This document shows positions 6,730-15,504 of a stretch of DNA of 64,000 nucleotides, piece by piece (position 1 is the first letter of the stretch; each line of letters begins with the position of its first letter). The position numbers and the translations under genes are program-made. The notes beneath the pieces are model-generated. The model was not told where the DNA came from. It made no database searches and worked only from the letters and a program-made list of their open reading frames with translations. Source of the DNA: CAZPBC01 sp964584775 (GTDB lineage: Bacteria; Chlamydiota; Chlamydiia; Chlamydiales; SLFE01); the NCBI GenBank assembly GCA_964584775.1, contig CAZPBC010000002.1:26335-90334 (forward strand). The letters are read 5' to 3'.

Positions 6730-9700
6730 TTAAGAGACTGTCACCCCGCCGGATTCAAGAGCAGTTTTCCACTCTCCCCATTTTGGATTTCCTGGTCTCA
6801 TTTTCATTGCAAAAACGACCCTTTCGAAGCGTCCTTTAAACTCTGAATCTTCTAAAACCTCAGCAAACCACTTACCAACCTTAGCAGGATCATTTCTAAA
6901 CGCTCCGCATCCAAATTGACCTAACACCAGTTTCGTATGCCCTTTCATTGCAGCTAAGCGGTAGATCGCTCGGATTTTATCTTTCATCAGCTTTTCATAT
7001 TCTGCTGGATTGCGATCAGCCCAGACTTTATCCTCCTTATTTTTTAAATTCAGAGCCGCCGCGGAGATGACTCCCACCTGGAATGGCTTTTCTTTAAAGG
7101 CATACGCTTTGTCATCACCATCGCGGATGACAGGAACACTTGGAGAGTAAACCGCTCCACGGTCTGGGATGAGATAACGCTCACTTTCAGGACGATGACC
7201 GGTATTCCCACGGAACAACTTTGTTCTCCATTTTTTAGTCTGAAGATCCGGTGTATCGCTAGGATTTGACTTTGTATCTTCTCCTCTCGGCAGAATCTCT
7301 CCAACACGGAGGAGTTCAGCTTCCATCTTGCCCGCAATTTCTTTGTTGTACTTTGGCATCAATGCAGCGTGGAGTGGAGCCATCCTAAAGAGATCTTCTT
7401 CTTGAGCTAAAGCTCCTCGAGGAGCCCCTCCACCTGGAGAAGTTTCGTTAGCCATATTCAGTACCACGGCATTATCTCCAAGCTGTTCAGCCGCTCCAAA
7501 ACTCTCTTTTTCTGATAATGTGACAACAGTATGATAAGTCCTCTGAGAATTCCCTAGAGAAGCAGGAACTGCTACGACTGTCCCTTTTTTCATTGCATCA
7601 CATTGAGATTTTATATCCACTTTCTTTCCTTTAGCCATATATCCGCATTTTACTGCAGCTACAGTTTGCCAGTAGATCGGAGTCAAGACTTCACGGAGGG
7701 CATACCCTTCTGGGGAATGAAAACGCCCCTCCTCAATCGCCCAGTACGTTTTTGCCCGAAGATCATATAAATCCTGCCACTCTTTCAACTGAGTAAAGTC
7801 TACAGATCGATTATGACGACTTTCTACAGCCTGAGCGTAAGCTTCCATCATGAGTTTGAGTTTTTTGACAAGTTCGGCATCACGAATTGCGGAATTCATA
7901 GCACCTTGGACGGCCGTTTGCCACTCGGCATGCGTAAGACCAATGTGATCGCTTGCTTTAAAAGCAAAAGAGACCTTGTCAAACTGACCTAAAAACTCTG
8001 CTTCAACTAAAACTTCACCAAACCACTGAGCCATCTTTTTTGGATCGTTTTTAAAGGTTTTACATCCAAATGGACTTAGAACAACATTTCGATAACCCTT
8101 TTCCGCAGCCGTACGTAAAATGGCTCGCATCTTTTGCTTCGTCTGACTCTCGTAAGTGTTTGGTTTATTTGTGGACCAAGACTTCGTCCTATCAAGAGAT
8201 AAGGGAAAAGCCGCCGCTGTGATCACAGCTTGACCTGAGCTTAATCGCGAGAAAACACAACCGTCTTTAGGAATTAAGTAACCCTGATCAAGATATTTTT
8301 TTTCATATGCTGACCAACGTGACCCATGAGCTCTTTTCATTTCACCCGTGATTGTGGGGTTTGTCTTCGGATCCAGGAGTGGTTGAAGTCCAGCTCTCTT
8401 AAAGTCATCATCCATATCATTAGGATCCACCGCATTACCCGAGTGGAGAACGACACTGCTTCCAATTTTTTGTGCTGCACCTAGAGGAGAATCATCCACC
8501 ACAGTGACTGTGGCTGGTTTCAGAGTGTCGATTCTTTGAAGCATATTTGGGCGCGCTACTGTACCATTTTCAGCTTTTGACGGACCTGCAGGAGGAGCCG
8601 CCACTGCGGCTGCGGCTGTAGGTGCTGCTGCTACGGGAGCAGCTGCGGTGGCAACTGAAGCAGTGACTCCCATAGCCTGCTGAGCGATCCGTTGCCACTC
8701 GGTATGCGCAAGACCAATGTGATCGCCTGCTTGATACGCAAAAGCGACATTCGTAAAATAACCCGCAAACTCAGGTTCAGCTAAAACTTCACCAAACCAC
8801 TGTGCAATCTTCTTTGGATCGTTTTTAAATGCCTTACAGCCGAAAGGACTAAGGACCACATTAGTATGTCCTTTTGCTGCAGCCATGCGAAAAATTGCTT
8901 TGATCGTTTCCTTCGTTTCTTTTTCGTAAAGGCTTGCATCGTCTTTGTAACGGTCCTGTGTTTGCTTAAGTTGAAGGGGGGCAGCCGCTGCTGTGATCAC
9001 AGCATGACCCGATGCCAACTTTGTGAAGATACAGCCTCCTTTGGGGATTAAGAATTTCCTTCTTTCAAGCTGTCTTTTGGCATAATCAGAATCAGCCCCT
9101 TTAGCTTTCTTCATTTGATCTGTGATTGAGGGGTTGGACGCAGGATTGAGAACAGCTTCAAGACCAGCTCCCCTAAGACCTTCATCCATATCTCGATAGT
9201 TCACCGCATTTCCTGAGTTGACAACAACAGGATTTTTAAAACGACTGGCTACATCCAGTAGGGCACCGTCCAGAACAGCGACTGTCGGTTTATCTCCACG
9301 CTTTGGGCGAAGCGGAGGCGGAACAGAGACCTCGACGATGTTTTCTGGTGATACGGCGGCTGCCGAAGCAGGCGCTGCTGCAGGCTGAGCCACTGATGCG
9401 GATGAAACCGGATGTGATACACGTGCTGGTGCGGCTGCAGCTGAAGCAGGCGCAGCGGCAGCAGGTGCAGAAAGTGGTCTGACGGTTCCCGCTCCATTGA
9501 GACCTTGTACTACACCATTTTGCCAGGTCTGGAGTTGATCAGAGCGTGGTCGAGAAGCTCGATCGATGGGTCTGTCATTCAAATTCATGGCAAAGACCAC
9601 TCTCGCAAACCGACCCTGAAACTCCGGCTCTGCTAAAACTTTTCCAAAAAGTAGAGAGATCGTTTTCGGATCGTTATCAAAACCATCGCAACCGAAAGGA

Positions 9701-11055
9701 CCAATCACGACATTTTCATGGCCGTTTTGTGCAGCTGAACGAAGAACGGCTCGCATTTTGCTTTTAGTTTGTTTGATGAAATTGGCTACCGTATCTGGAT
9801 CCGTAGCCCACGTCCTTGTAGCGGAGTGGGAAAGATCAAAGGCTGAAGCAGTGATGACAGCCGTTGTCCAAGGCTTGTCAAGAAAGGCATAATTTTCAAA
9901 TGCTACTCCAGTATCTAATCTTCTAAAAACCTGAACATGAGGAGAGTAGACACAGCCCATCTTTGGGATCAGGTATCCTCTCTCTAACTGGGCTTGAGTC
10001 GATTTTCCCCACTTCCTTGGGTCGCCATGAGCCGCTTTCATCTTTTCTGTCATCTGTGGATTTACACTGGGATCCAGGGCTTGGAAGAGGTTGGTGCATC
10101 TCCAAAGACCTGCTTCGACGCTCTCTTCTCCCCTCTCCACTGCCGGTGCAGGATAGCAAGGGTTACCATTACTTAAGATCACAGGATTACGGAGTCCCCG
10201 AGCTGCAGAAAGGAGGTCTCCCTCCACAAAGCTCACTTCTAGATGGTGACCGGGTGAACGACCCGATACAGACCGAGGGGTACCGACCGTTGTCCCTTGA
10301 ATCATCGTTTGGGTGACTCTTTTGTCTAAGTATCTTGCTGTTTGTGCACGATATGGGCCAGCTAGATAACCATCGACGGTCGCTTGTTTTGTTCCGGGGT
10401 AAACCTCGTCCCTTAAAGCTTTAGTCCAATACTCTCCTGAGTCTTCATAGTGATTTGACGCTATATACGCAACGGGTTGACCTGTAGCGCTAATTGAAGC
10501 CTGTTGAATGGGTCTATGAGCGGCTGCAGGCGATGCTGCAAACACTGGTGCCGGATGTGGTACAGCTACAGATGCTGGTGCGGCTGCTCTTGCAGTTTCA
10601 TCAGGAGCTGCAGGTCTATGAGAGGTGTCGGTTTCAACGGCTGTTTGTGGGTAAGGTGGATCGGATGGTCCCGCCTCTTCAGAAGAGAAATAAGCAACGG
10701 CGACTTCAACGAGGGTGGCAGCGACGCTCGGAGCGGCGACGGCACCCATGACGGTCAGAAAAGCCGCTGCGGTCAGGGGAAGGTGTAGGAGAGAGAGGAT
10801 CGCAACAGCCGAAATAGTTGCGACGAGGGTCGAAACGGCCACACTGACAACGACTCTTCCTGCTAGACTCTCCACAGGAACGAGCTGGGAGAGGGCTTTT
10901 GAGACAGAGAGGTTCGCAAGGGCGACAGCGGCCACAATGGAGACAAGATTTGGAACAGAAGCGGCATAGCCTATCCCTGCTCCTCCCGCAACAAACCTGA
11001 GCGGCCAGTTTAAAGAGTGGTTTTCAACCTGTTCTAACTTCGACTGTAGTGACAT
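6730..11055 (-). CDS. giant membrane-anchored protein with four PARG-like (DUF2263) domains
   Basis: 1441 residues. Residues 20-122 are hydrophobic with the same ANL-x-x-SK motif as the two shorter paralogues. A Pro/Ala-rich linker (about 125-195) leads to PARG-like module 1 (about 225-500), Ala/Pro linker, module 2 (about 590-795), Ala/Pro linker, module 3 (about 845-1052), a helical stretch, then module 4 (about 1075-1441). Only module 4 has the canonical bacterial PARG signature: PGGG at 1207-1210 and QEE at 1218-1220 (GGG-x7-QEE), with YSPSVPVIR near 1303 and LGQFGCGAFRNDP near 1378-1390. Modules 1-3 keep the FGC-x-x-F-x-NDP block but lack PGGG and QEE. The start ATG has GGAG five bases upstream, and its own promoter and terminator make it a single-gene unit. 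A secreted or inclusion-membrane enzyme that removes host ADP-ribosylation is a plausible inference. Confidence 0.78.
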   Translation of the reverse strand: MSLQSKLEQVENHSLNWPLRFVAGGAGIGYAASVPNLVSIVAAVALANLSVSKALSQLVPVESLAGRVVVSVAVSTLVATISAVAILSLLHLPLTAAAFLTVMGAVAAPSVAATLVEVAVAYFSSEEAGPSDPPYPQTAVETDTSHRPAAPDETARAAAPASVAVPHPAPVFAASPAAAHRPIQQASISATGQPVAYIASNHYEDSGEYWTKALRDEVYPGTKQATVDGYLAGPYRAQTARYLDKRVTQTMIQGTTVGTPRSVSGRSPGHHLEVSFVEGDLLSAARGLRNPVILSNGNPCYPAPAVERGEESVEAGLWRCTNLFQALDPSVNPQMTEKMKAAHGDPRKWGKSTQAQLERGYLIPKMGCVYSPHVQVFRRLDTGVAFENYAFLDKPWTTAVITASAFDLSHSATRTWATDPDTVANFIKQTKSKMRAVLRSAAQNGHENVVIGPFGCDGFDNDPKTISLLFGKVLAEPEFQGRFARVVFAMNLNDRPIDRASRPRSDQLQTWQNGVVQGLNGAGTVRPLSAPAAAAPASAAAAPARVSHPVSSASVAQPAAAPASAAAVSPENIVEVSVPPPLRPKRGDKPTVAVLDGALLDVASRFKNPVVVNSGNAVNYRDMDEGLRGAGLEAVLNPASNPSITDQMKKAKGADSDYAKRQLERRKFLIPKGGCIFTKLASGHAVITAAAAPLQLKQTQDRYKDDASLYEKETKETIKAIFRMAAAKGHTNVVLSPFGCKAFKNDPKKIAQWFGEVLAEPEFAGYFTNVAFAYQAGDHIGLAHTEWQRIAQQAMGVTASVATAAAPVAAAPTAAAAVAAPPAGPSKAENGTVARPNMLQRIDTLKPATVTVVDDSPLGAAQKIGSSVVLHSGNAVDPNDMDDDFKRAGLQPLLDPKTNPTITGEMKRAHGSRWSAYEKKYLDQGYLIPKDGCVFSRLSSGQAVITAAAFPLSLDRTKSWSTNKPNTYESQTKQKMRAILRTAAEKGYRNVVLSPFGCKTFKNDPKKMAQWFGEVLVEAEFLGQFDKVSFAFKASDHIGLTHAEWQTAVQGAMNSAIRDAELVKKLKLMMEAYAQAVESRHNRSVDFTQLKEWQDLYDLRAKTYWAIEEGRFHSPEGYALREVLTPIYWQTVAAVKCGYMAKGKKVDIKSQCDAMKKGTVVAVPASLGNSQRTYHTVVTLSEKESFGAAEQLGDNAVVLNMANETSPGGGAPRGALAQEEDLFRMAPLHAALMPKYNKEIAGKMEAELLRVGEILPRGEDTKSNPSDTPDLQTKKWRTKLFRGNTGHRPESERYLIPDRGAVYSPSVPVIRDGDDKAYAFKEKPFQVGVISAAALNLKNKEDKVWADRNPAEYEKLMKDKIRAIYRLAAMKGHTKLVLGQFGCGAFRNDPAKVGKWFAEVLEDSEFKGRFERVVFAMKMRPGNPKWGEWKTALESGGVTVS
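7900..9288 (-). repeat. tandem duplicated degenerate PARG-like modules 2 and 3
   Basis: Module 2 (about 8671-9288) and module 3 (about 7900-8523) are close copies. Each has a SGNAV start, a GC-[IV]-F block, a SPFGCK-[AT]-FKNDPKK block and an end reading GDHIGLAHTEWQ or SDHIGLTHAEWQ. Both lost the same N-terminal catalytic segment, so the duplication followed the degeneration. An Ala/Pro-rich linker separates them. Confidence 0.8.
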
Positions 11056-11088
11056 AAAAACTCCATATTTATTTGGGTATATCAGTCC

Positions 11089-11116
11089 ATTATGAGGGTA
11101 GATTATTAAGATTCAA
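11089..11116 (-). promoter_or_regulatory. candidate promoter of the four-domain PARG-like gene
   Basis: On the minus strand TTGAAT (11111-11116) and CATAAT (11089-11094) are separated by 16 bases. This places a start site near 11082 and a leader of about 27 bases before the ATG at 11055. The two boxes match the consensus well, but spacing is at the short end. Confidence 0.4.
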
Positions 11117-11144
11117 TAAAGCGAAAAAATAAACGTATTTAAAA

Positions 11145-11600
11145 TTATTTTTCGTCTAGAGACTGGAGGGATTTCCAGCCAACGAAAAGGAGAGGGAGAG
11201 AGAGAAAGAGGTAGACGAACCAGTAGGTGGCGTCCCATTTCATGACGAGCAGGCCGTCAGTAGAGAAGAGAAGAAGGATCAGGCTAAAGAGGAAAAAGAT
11301 GGAACCCATGATCAGGAAGGTCAGGGGCAGCGCCGTGGCTTTCAGCTCACTTTGCTCGGGAGGAGCCTGTTCGATCGGAGCTTCAACTTCTGTTTCTTCT
11401 TCGACGAGGAGCTCTTCTTCTTTTGTCTCTTCGGGCTGGTAGAGGGGAGGGGGGCTTGCGAAGGGAGTGTCACCTGTTGAAGTGTCGAGATCTTCTGGGG
11501 AGGGGTGAAGGTAGACCCCGCAGTAGAGACAGTTCTCAGCGGAGCGTTCGACCTCTGCGTTGCAGTTCCAACAAAGCTTCGTCTTGGTTGCTTCGGTCAT
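11145..11600 (-). CDS. zinc-ribbon membrane protein of unknown function
   Basis: About 151 residues from the preferred ATG at 11600, which has AGAAGG seven bases upstream; two in-frame ATGs further up (to 11636) lack a Shine-Dalgarno. The N-terminus carries a zinc ribbon, CWNC and CLYC separated by 14 residues. Then comes a long acidic/proline segment rich in Glu, and two hydrophobic helices near the C-terminus (LTFLIMGSIFFLFSLILLLF and a second around YWFVYLFLSLPLLFVGW). It lies directly downstream of secA on the same strand and may be its operon partner. The zinc ribbon would face the cytoplasm if the two helices form a hairpin. I recognise no named family. Confidence 0.6.
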   Translation of the reverse strand: MTEATKTKLCWNCNAEVERSAENCLYCGVYLHPSPEDLDTSTGDTPFASPPPLYQPEETKEEELLVEEETEVEAPIEQAPPEQSELKATALPLTFLIMGSIFFLFSLILLLFSTDGLLVMKWDATYWFVYLFLSLPLLFVGWKSLQSLDEK

Positions 11601-11654
11601 GACAGCGCCTTCTTCCATTCGCTCGTTATCCCTCATCTTGAGTTTTCTCGCAAC

Positions 11655-14639
11655 CTATTCTTCAGTTTGTCCACAACACTTTTTATATTTTTTTCCGCTG
11701 CCGCATGGACAGGGGTCGTTCCTCTTCACTTTCGGACCCACGAGGACAGGCTCTTTCTTTTCCTCTTGAGGAGAAGAACTAGTCTGTTCCTTTTCCACCT
11801 CGTCGACGAGAGAACGGTCCTTTTCCATATGCATCTGGGAGAGGAGACGCTCGAGCTGAGAGGTGTCGATCGGAATCATCTCAAACTTGAAGAGGTTCGA
11901 AGCGATTCTCTCGCGGAGGGTGTGGGTCAGCTCATGGAAAAGACGGAAAGCTTCGTGCTTGAACTCCATCAGCGGGTCGCGTTGGCCCACAGAGCGGAGG
12001 TTAACGTCGGTACGGAGGTGATCCATTGTCAGCAGGTGACGCATCCAGAGACGGTCGAGCTCCTGGATCATAACGCCTCGCACCGCACCCGTGACGGGGT
12101 GCTCACGCTCCGGATTGAGCTGGCTTTCGTCGATCTTCTCATTCTCGCGACGGACCTTCTCTTTAAGGGCATGGATGACACGCTCCGCAGCAAGGGAGGC
12201 GATCTCCTGTTCGTTTAACCCTTCAAGTTCATCGAGGTGGACATCAACAGGGAACTGGGTGATCAGCCATTCGTAGAAGCCCTCCAGATCAAGGCCTTTC
12301 TCCCCTTCCACGTGAAGGTGTTCCTCAGCGCCCTGGTAAAGCACCTCCTCGAGGATCTCAGAGGCAAAACCAACCACATCATCGGTATGCAGCAGTTCGT
12401 TACGGAAGGAGTAGACCTCACCGCGCTGTTTATTCATCACGTCGTCGTATTGGAGAGTGTGCTTACGGACGTTGTAGTTGCGCTGTTCTACCCGTTTTTG
12501 AGCCGTTTCGATCGACCGGTTTAAGATCGAGGCAGAGATCGGCTCCCCTTCTGGGGGTCTGAAGCGCTGAAGCATGGTGTTCAGGCGCGGGGAGGCGAAA
12601 AGACGCATCAGCTGGTCTTCAAAAGAGATATAGAACTTCGATCCTCCGGGATCGCCGAGACGTGCTGAACGTCCACGCAGCTGGCGGTCGATCCGTCGAG
12701 ATTGGTGGCGCGTCGTCCCAATGACATAGAGTCCACCGAGGTCAGCCACCCCAGGAGCGAGTTTAATATCCGTTCCCCGGCCGGCCATGTTGGTGGAGAT
12801 GGTGATCGCGCCCTTCGCGCCGGCGTTGGCAATGATCTCCGCTTCGTCGCCGTGGTGGCGGGCATTCAAGACCACGTGATTGAGACCTTGAGCACGGAAG
12901 ATACGTGAAAGCTTTTCAGAAACTTCAACAGACTCGGTTCCCATCAGGATGGGACGTCCCTTTTCATGAGCCTCTTTGACCTCTTTGAGGATCGCGTTAT
13001 ACTTCTCACGCTCAGTCATGTAGATTTCGTCATTGGCATCTTCACGGACACATTTTTTATGGGTCGGAATGGAGAGAACATCGAGTTTGTAGATCTCTTT
13101 GAACTCCCCCGCTTCTGTTATTCCTGTTCCGGTCATTCCAGAGAGCTTGTCATACATCCGGAAGAAGTTTTGGAGGGTGACAGTCGCGTAGGTTTGGGTC
13201 TCTTTTTGGATAGAGACGCCCTCTTTCGCTTCGATCGCCTGGTGAAGGCCATCAGAAAAGCGGCGTCCTGGTTGCGGGCGTCCGGTGTTCTCATCGATAA
13301 TGACAATCTTGCCTTCTTGGATGATGTAGTCGACATCTTTCTCCATCAGAAGGTGGGCACGGAGCATCTGGCGTAGGTTGTGGAGGCGCTCCTTGCGTTT
13401 GAGGTCTTCGTCCTGGACGGCCATCCGCTTTTCAACTTTTTGCTCTTCAGCAAGGTTTGGATCTTCATCGATCAAGAGGTATTCATGACCGAGGTCGAGA
13501 AGGGTGAAATCGTCCCCGTGGGAGTCGCCTGCAATCTTCTGCCACTCCTGAATTCCCAGGTCGGTGAGCTCGTACTCGCTCGAACGCTCATCGACGATGA
13601 TGTTGAGCCCTGAGAGAGCGTTCATGCGCTCTTTTTTCCCATCTTCACTGTGGTAGTGGATATCGACAGCGTCGATTTCAGCGCGGATATCGGGATCTTC
13701 TTGCATGCGGAGAAGCACTTTATGGAGAGGTGCTCCTTTCGAAACAATCCAGAGCTTGTGGTAAGCCGACTCCAGTTCTTCCTTACTCGCTGATTCTTTC
13801 TTATCGAGGATCTTCTTAGCCTCGGCCGCAAGACGGTTACAGATTCCCTGCTGGCTGCGGACGAGTTGAGAAACGCTGCCTTTCAACTCATCGTACATCT
13901 GACGGCTCTCTGGAGCGGGTCCGGAGATGATCAGAGGTGTTCTCGCTTCATCAATCAAAACAGAGTCCACCTCATCGATGATCGCGAAGTAGTAGCCGCG
14001 CTGCACCTGCTCTTTTTTCGAGCCCGCCATCGAGTTATCACGAAGGTAGTCAAAGCCGAACTCAGAGGCAGTTCCATAGACAACATCGGCGTGATAGAGC
14101 TCCCCTCTTTGATCGACTGGAGTGGCATTGGTGAGAGCCGTGGTCGTGAGTCCGAGCCATCGAAGGATCGTTCCCGTCCACTGACAGTCCCTTTCGGCAA
14201 GGTAATCGTTGACGGTCACCAGGTGGGTGGGCTTTCCGGTGAGGGCATTGAGATAGAGTGGAAGGGTCGCGGTGAGGGTTTTTCCCTCTCCCGTTTGCAT
14301 CTCTGCGATGTTCCCGTTGTGCATGGCGATCGCACCGATCAGCTGCACATCGTAAGGGATCATGTCCCACTTCTGGTCATATCCAGAGACATGGATCTCT
14401 GTACCAATCAGGCGACGGCAAGCACTCTTGACGACGGCATAAGCCTCGGGAAGGAGGTCATCCACACTCTCGCCAGCAGCGAGCCGCTCCTTAAATTCCG
14501 CCGTTTTTGCTTTCAATTGGTCGTCTGAAAGGCTCTTTAGACCCTCCTCCAACTCGTTGATTTTGCGGACAATTTTCGAGTATTTGCCTATGGTGCGGTC
14601 TTGCCAGCTACCAAAAAGTCGTTTTAAATAGGTCAGCAT
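11655..14639 (-). CDS. secA: preprotein translocase ATPase SecA
   Basis: 994 residues, a full-length SecA, the motor that drives unfolded precursors through SecYEG. Seen in order: MQTGEGKTL (Walker A), VNDYLAERD, the DEVDSVLIDEARTPLIISG block of nucleotide-binding domain 1, the MSGMTGTG-like region, NMAGRGTDIKL and QLRGRSARLGDPG in domain 2, and a C-terminal SEC-C zinc motif reading CPCGSGKKYKKCC. An insert-rich, highly charged region lies between about 280 and 430, as in chlamydial SecA. The start ATG at 14639 faces a divergent Bax-inhibitor-like gene. In Chlamydia (from memory) secA also lies near psd and mnmE, so this is conserved gene order. Confidence 0.97.
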   Translation of the reverse strand: MLTYLKRLFGSWQDRTIGKYSKIVRKINELEEGLKSLSDDQLKAKTAEFKERLAAGESVDDLLPEAYAVVKSACRRLIGTEIHVSGYDQKWDMIPYDVQLIGAIAMHNGNIAEMQTGEGKTLTATLPLYLNALTGKPTHLVTVNDYLAERDCQWTGTILRWLGLTTTALTNATPVDQRGELYHADVVYGTASEFGFDYLRDNSMAGSKKEQVQRGYYFAIIDEVDSVLIDEARTPLIISGPAPESRQMYDELKGSVSQLVRSQQGICNRLAAEAKKILDKKESASKEELESAYHKLWIVSKGAPLHKVLLRMQEDPDIRAEIDAVDIHYHSEDGKKERMNALSGLNIIVDERSSEYELTDLGIQEWQKIAGDSHGDDFTLLDLGHEYLLIDEDPNLAEEQKVEKRMAVQDEDLKRKERLHNLRQMLRAHLLMEKDVDYIIQEGKIVIIDENTGRPQPGRRFSDGLHQAIEAKEGVSIQKETQTYATVTLQNFFRMYDKLSGMTGTGITEAGEFKEIYKLDVLSIPTHKKCVREDANDEIYMTEREKYNAILKEVKEAHEKGRPILMGTESVEVSEKLSRIFRAQGLNHVVLNARHHGDEAEIIANAGAKGAITISTNMAGRGTDIKLAPGVADLGGLYVIGTTRHQSRRIDRQLRGRSARLGDPGGSKFYISFEDQLMRLFASPRLNTMLQRFRPPEGEPISASILNRSIETAQKRVEQRNYNVRKHTLQYDDVMNKQRGEVYSFRNELLHTDDVVGFASEILEEVLYQGAEEHLHVEGEKGLDLEGFYEWLITQFPVDVHLDELEGLNEQEIASLAAERVIHALKEKVRRENEKIDESQLNPEREHPVTGAVRGVMIQELDRLWMRHLLTMDHLRTDVNLRSVGQRDPLMEFKHEAFRLFHELTHTLRERIASNLFKFEMIPIDTSQLERLLSQMHMEKDRSLVDEVEKEQTSSSPQEEKKEPVLVGPKVKRNDPCPCGSGKKYKKCCGQTEE

Positions 14640-14670
14640 GTCTCTCTCATCACTTTTTTCTTAGCACCTT

Positions 14671-14700
14671 ATTATAAGAGGCTCATTGATTTATAGACAA
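14671..14700 (-). promoter_or_regulatory. candidate secA promoter
   Basis: On the minus strand TTGTCT (14695-14700) and TATAAT (14671-14676) are spaced 18 bases apart. The -35 lies on the same bases as the -35 of the divergent plus-strand promoter, so the two probably compete for polymerase. Confidence 0.5.
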
Positions 14701-14723
14701 AGTTTTTAGAAATCGACTATAAT
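14694..14723 (+). promoter_or_regulatory. promoter of the Bax-inhibitor-1-like gene
   Basis: TAGACA (14694-14699) and a perfect TATAAT (14718-14723) with an 18-base spacer. A start near 14730 leaves a leader containing the strong Shine-Dalgarno AGGAGG at 14741-14746. Confidence 0.6.
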
Positions 14724-14754
14724 CTAGCGAATAAAAGAATAGGAGGTGACTCTG

Positions 14755-15504
14755 ATGATGAAATCTGGAAACCCTGTGCTCAAGCCTGAGCTTTTTTCCT
14801 CTTACCGAGGACAGCTGGATAGCAGCAACACAATGACCATCGGTGGAACGGTGACAAAATCGATCATCCTTCTCCTACTTGTGATGCTCACAGCCAGCTT
14901 CACTTGGGGACTCACGATCAGCAATGGCAACCCCGCTGCCGCGAGTGGATGGATGTTCTTTGGTCTCTTTGGGGGGCTGATTGCCGCTCTAGTGACCGTT
15001 TTTAAGCAAGAGTGGGCCGGCTTCACCGCTCCCGCTTACGCACTACTTGAAGGACTCTTTCTTGGAGGGATCTCTTCGATGTTTGAATCTCAGTACCCTG
15101 GGATTGTCATCCAAGCCATGGGACTCACTTTTGCCACCTGCGCGGTGATGCTCTTCGCTTACGAAAGTGGGTTCATCAAAGTGACCGACCGTTTCCGTTT
15201 AGGGGTCGTTGCAGCTACAGGAGGGATCGCTCTCTTCTACTTTATCTCGATTATCCTGAGCTTCTTCGGAATGCCGATTGCAATCATCACCGGAAGTGGA
15301 CCCTTTGGAATCCTCTTCTCGGTCTTTGTTTGCGCCATTGCAGCACTCAACCTGGTGCTCGACTTCGAACTCATCGATCAGGGAGCCAAGCGCGGCGCCC
15401 CGAAGTTCATGGAGTGGTATGGAGCTTTTGCTTTGATGGTGACGCTCGTTTGGCTCTACCTCGAGATCTTGCGTCTACTCTCCAAGTTGCGTAGCAACCG
15501 GTAA
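14755..15504 (+). CDS. Bax inhibitor-1 / YccA family membrane protein
   Basis: About 249 residues with seven strongly hydrophobic segments and the YccA-like N-terminus (KSGNPVLKPELF, then TMTIGGTVTKS) found in bacterial Bax inhibitor-1 proteins. Family members act as pH-sensitive calcium-leak channels or modulators of the membrane protease FtsH; which applies here is unknown. The ATG at 14755 lies eight bases after AGGAGG. An upstream in-frame GTG at 14746 overlaps that Shine-Dalgarno and is rejected. The last 30 bases overlap the end of the convergent psd gene. Confidence 0.85.
   Translation: MMKSGNPVLKPELFSSYRGQLDSSNTMTIGGTVTKSIILLLLVMLTASFTWGLTISNGNPAAASGWMFFGLFGGLIAALVTVFKQEWAGFTAPAYALLEGLFLGGISSMFESQYPGIVIQAMGLTFATCAVMLFAYESGFIKVTDRFRLGVVAATGGIALFYFISIILSFFGMPIAIITGSGPFGILFSVFVCAIAALNLVLDFELIDQGAKRGAPKFMEWYGAFALMVTLVWLYLEILRLLSKLRSNR

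Noticed and set aside
9923..10316. Overlapping open frames on both strands within PARG-like module 1
   Set aside because: Both lie inside the 1441-residue gene and carry no recognisable domain; the long frame contains clear family motifs throughout.
11505..14528. Several plus-strand open frames of 60-240 codons antisense to secA
   Set aside because: secA is fully conserved over this interval; the antisense frames have no motif and follow its codon bias in mirror form.
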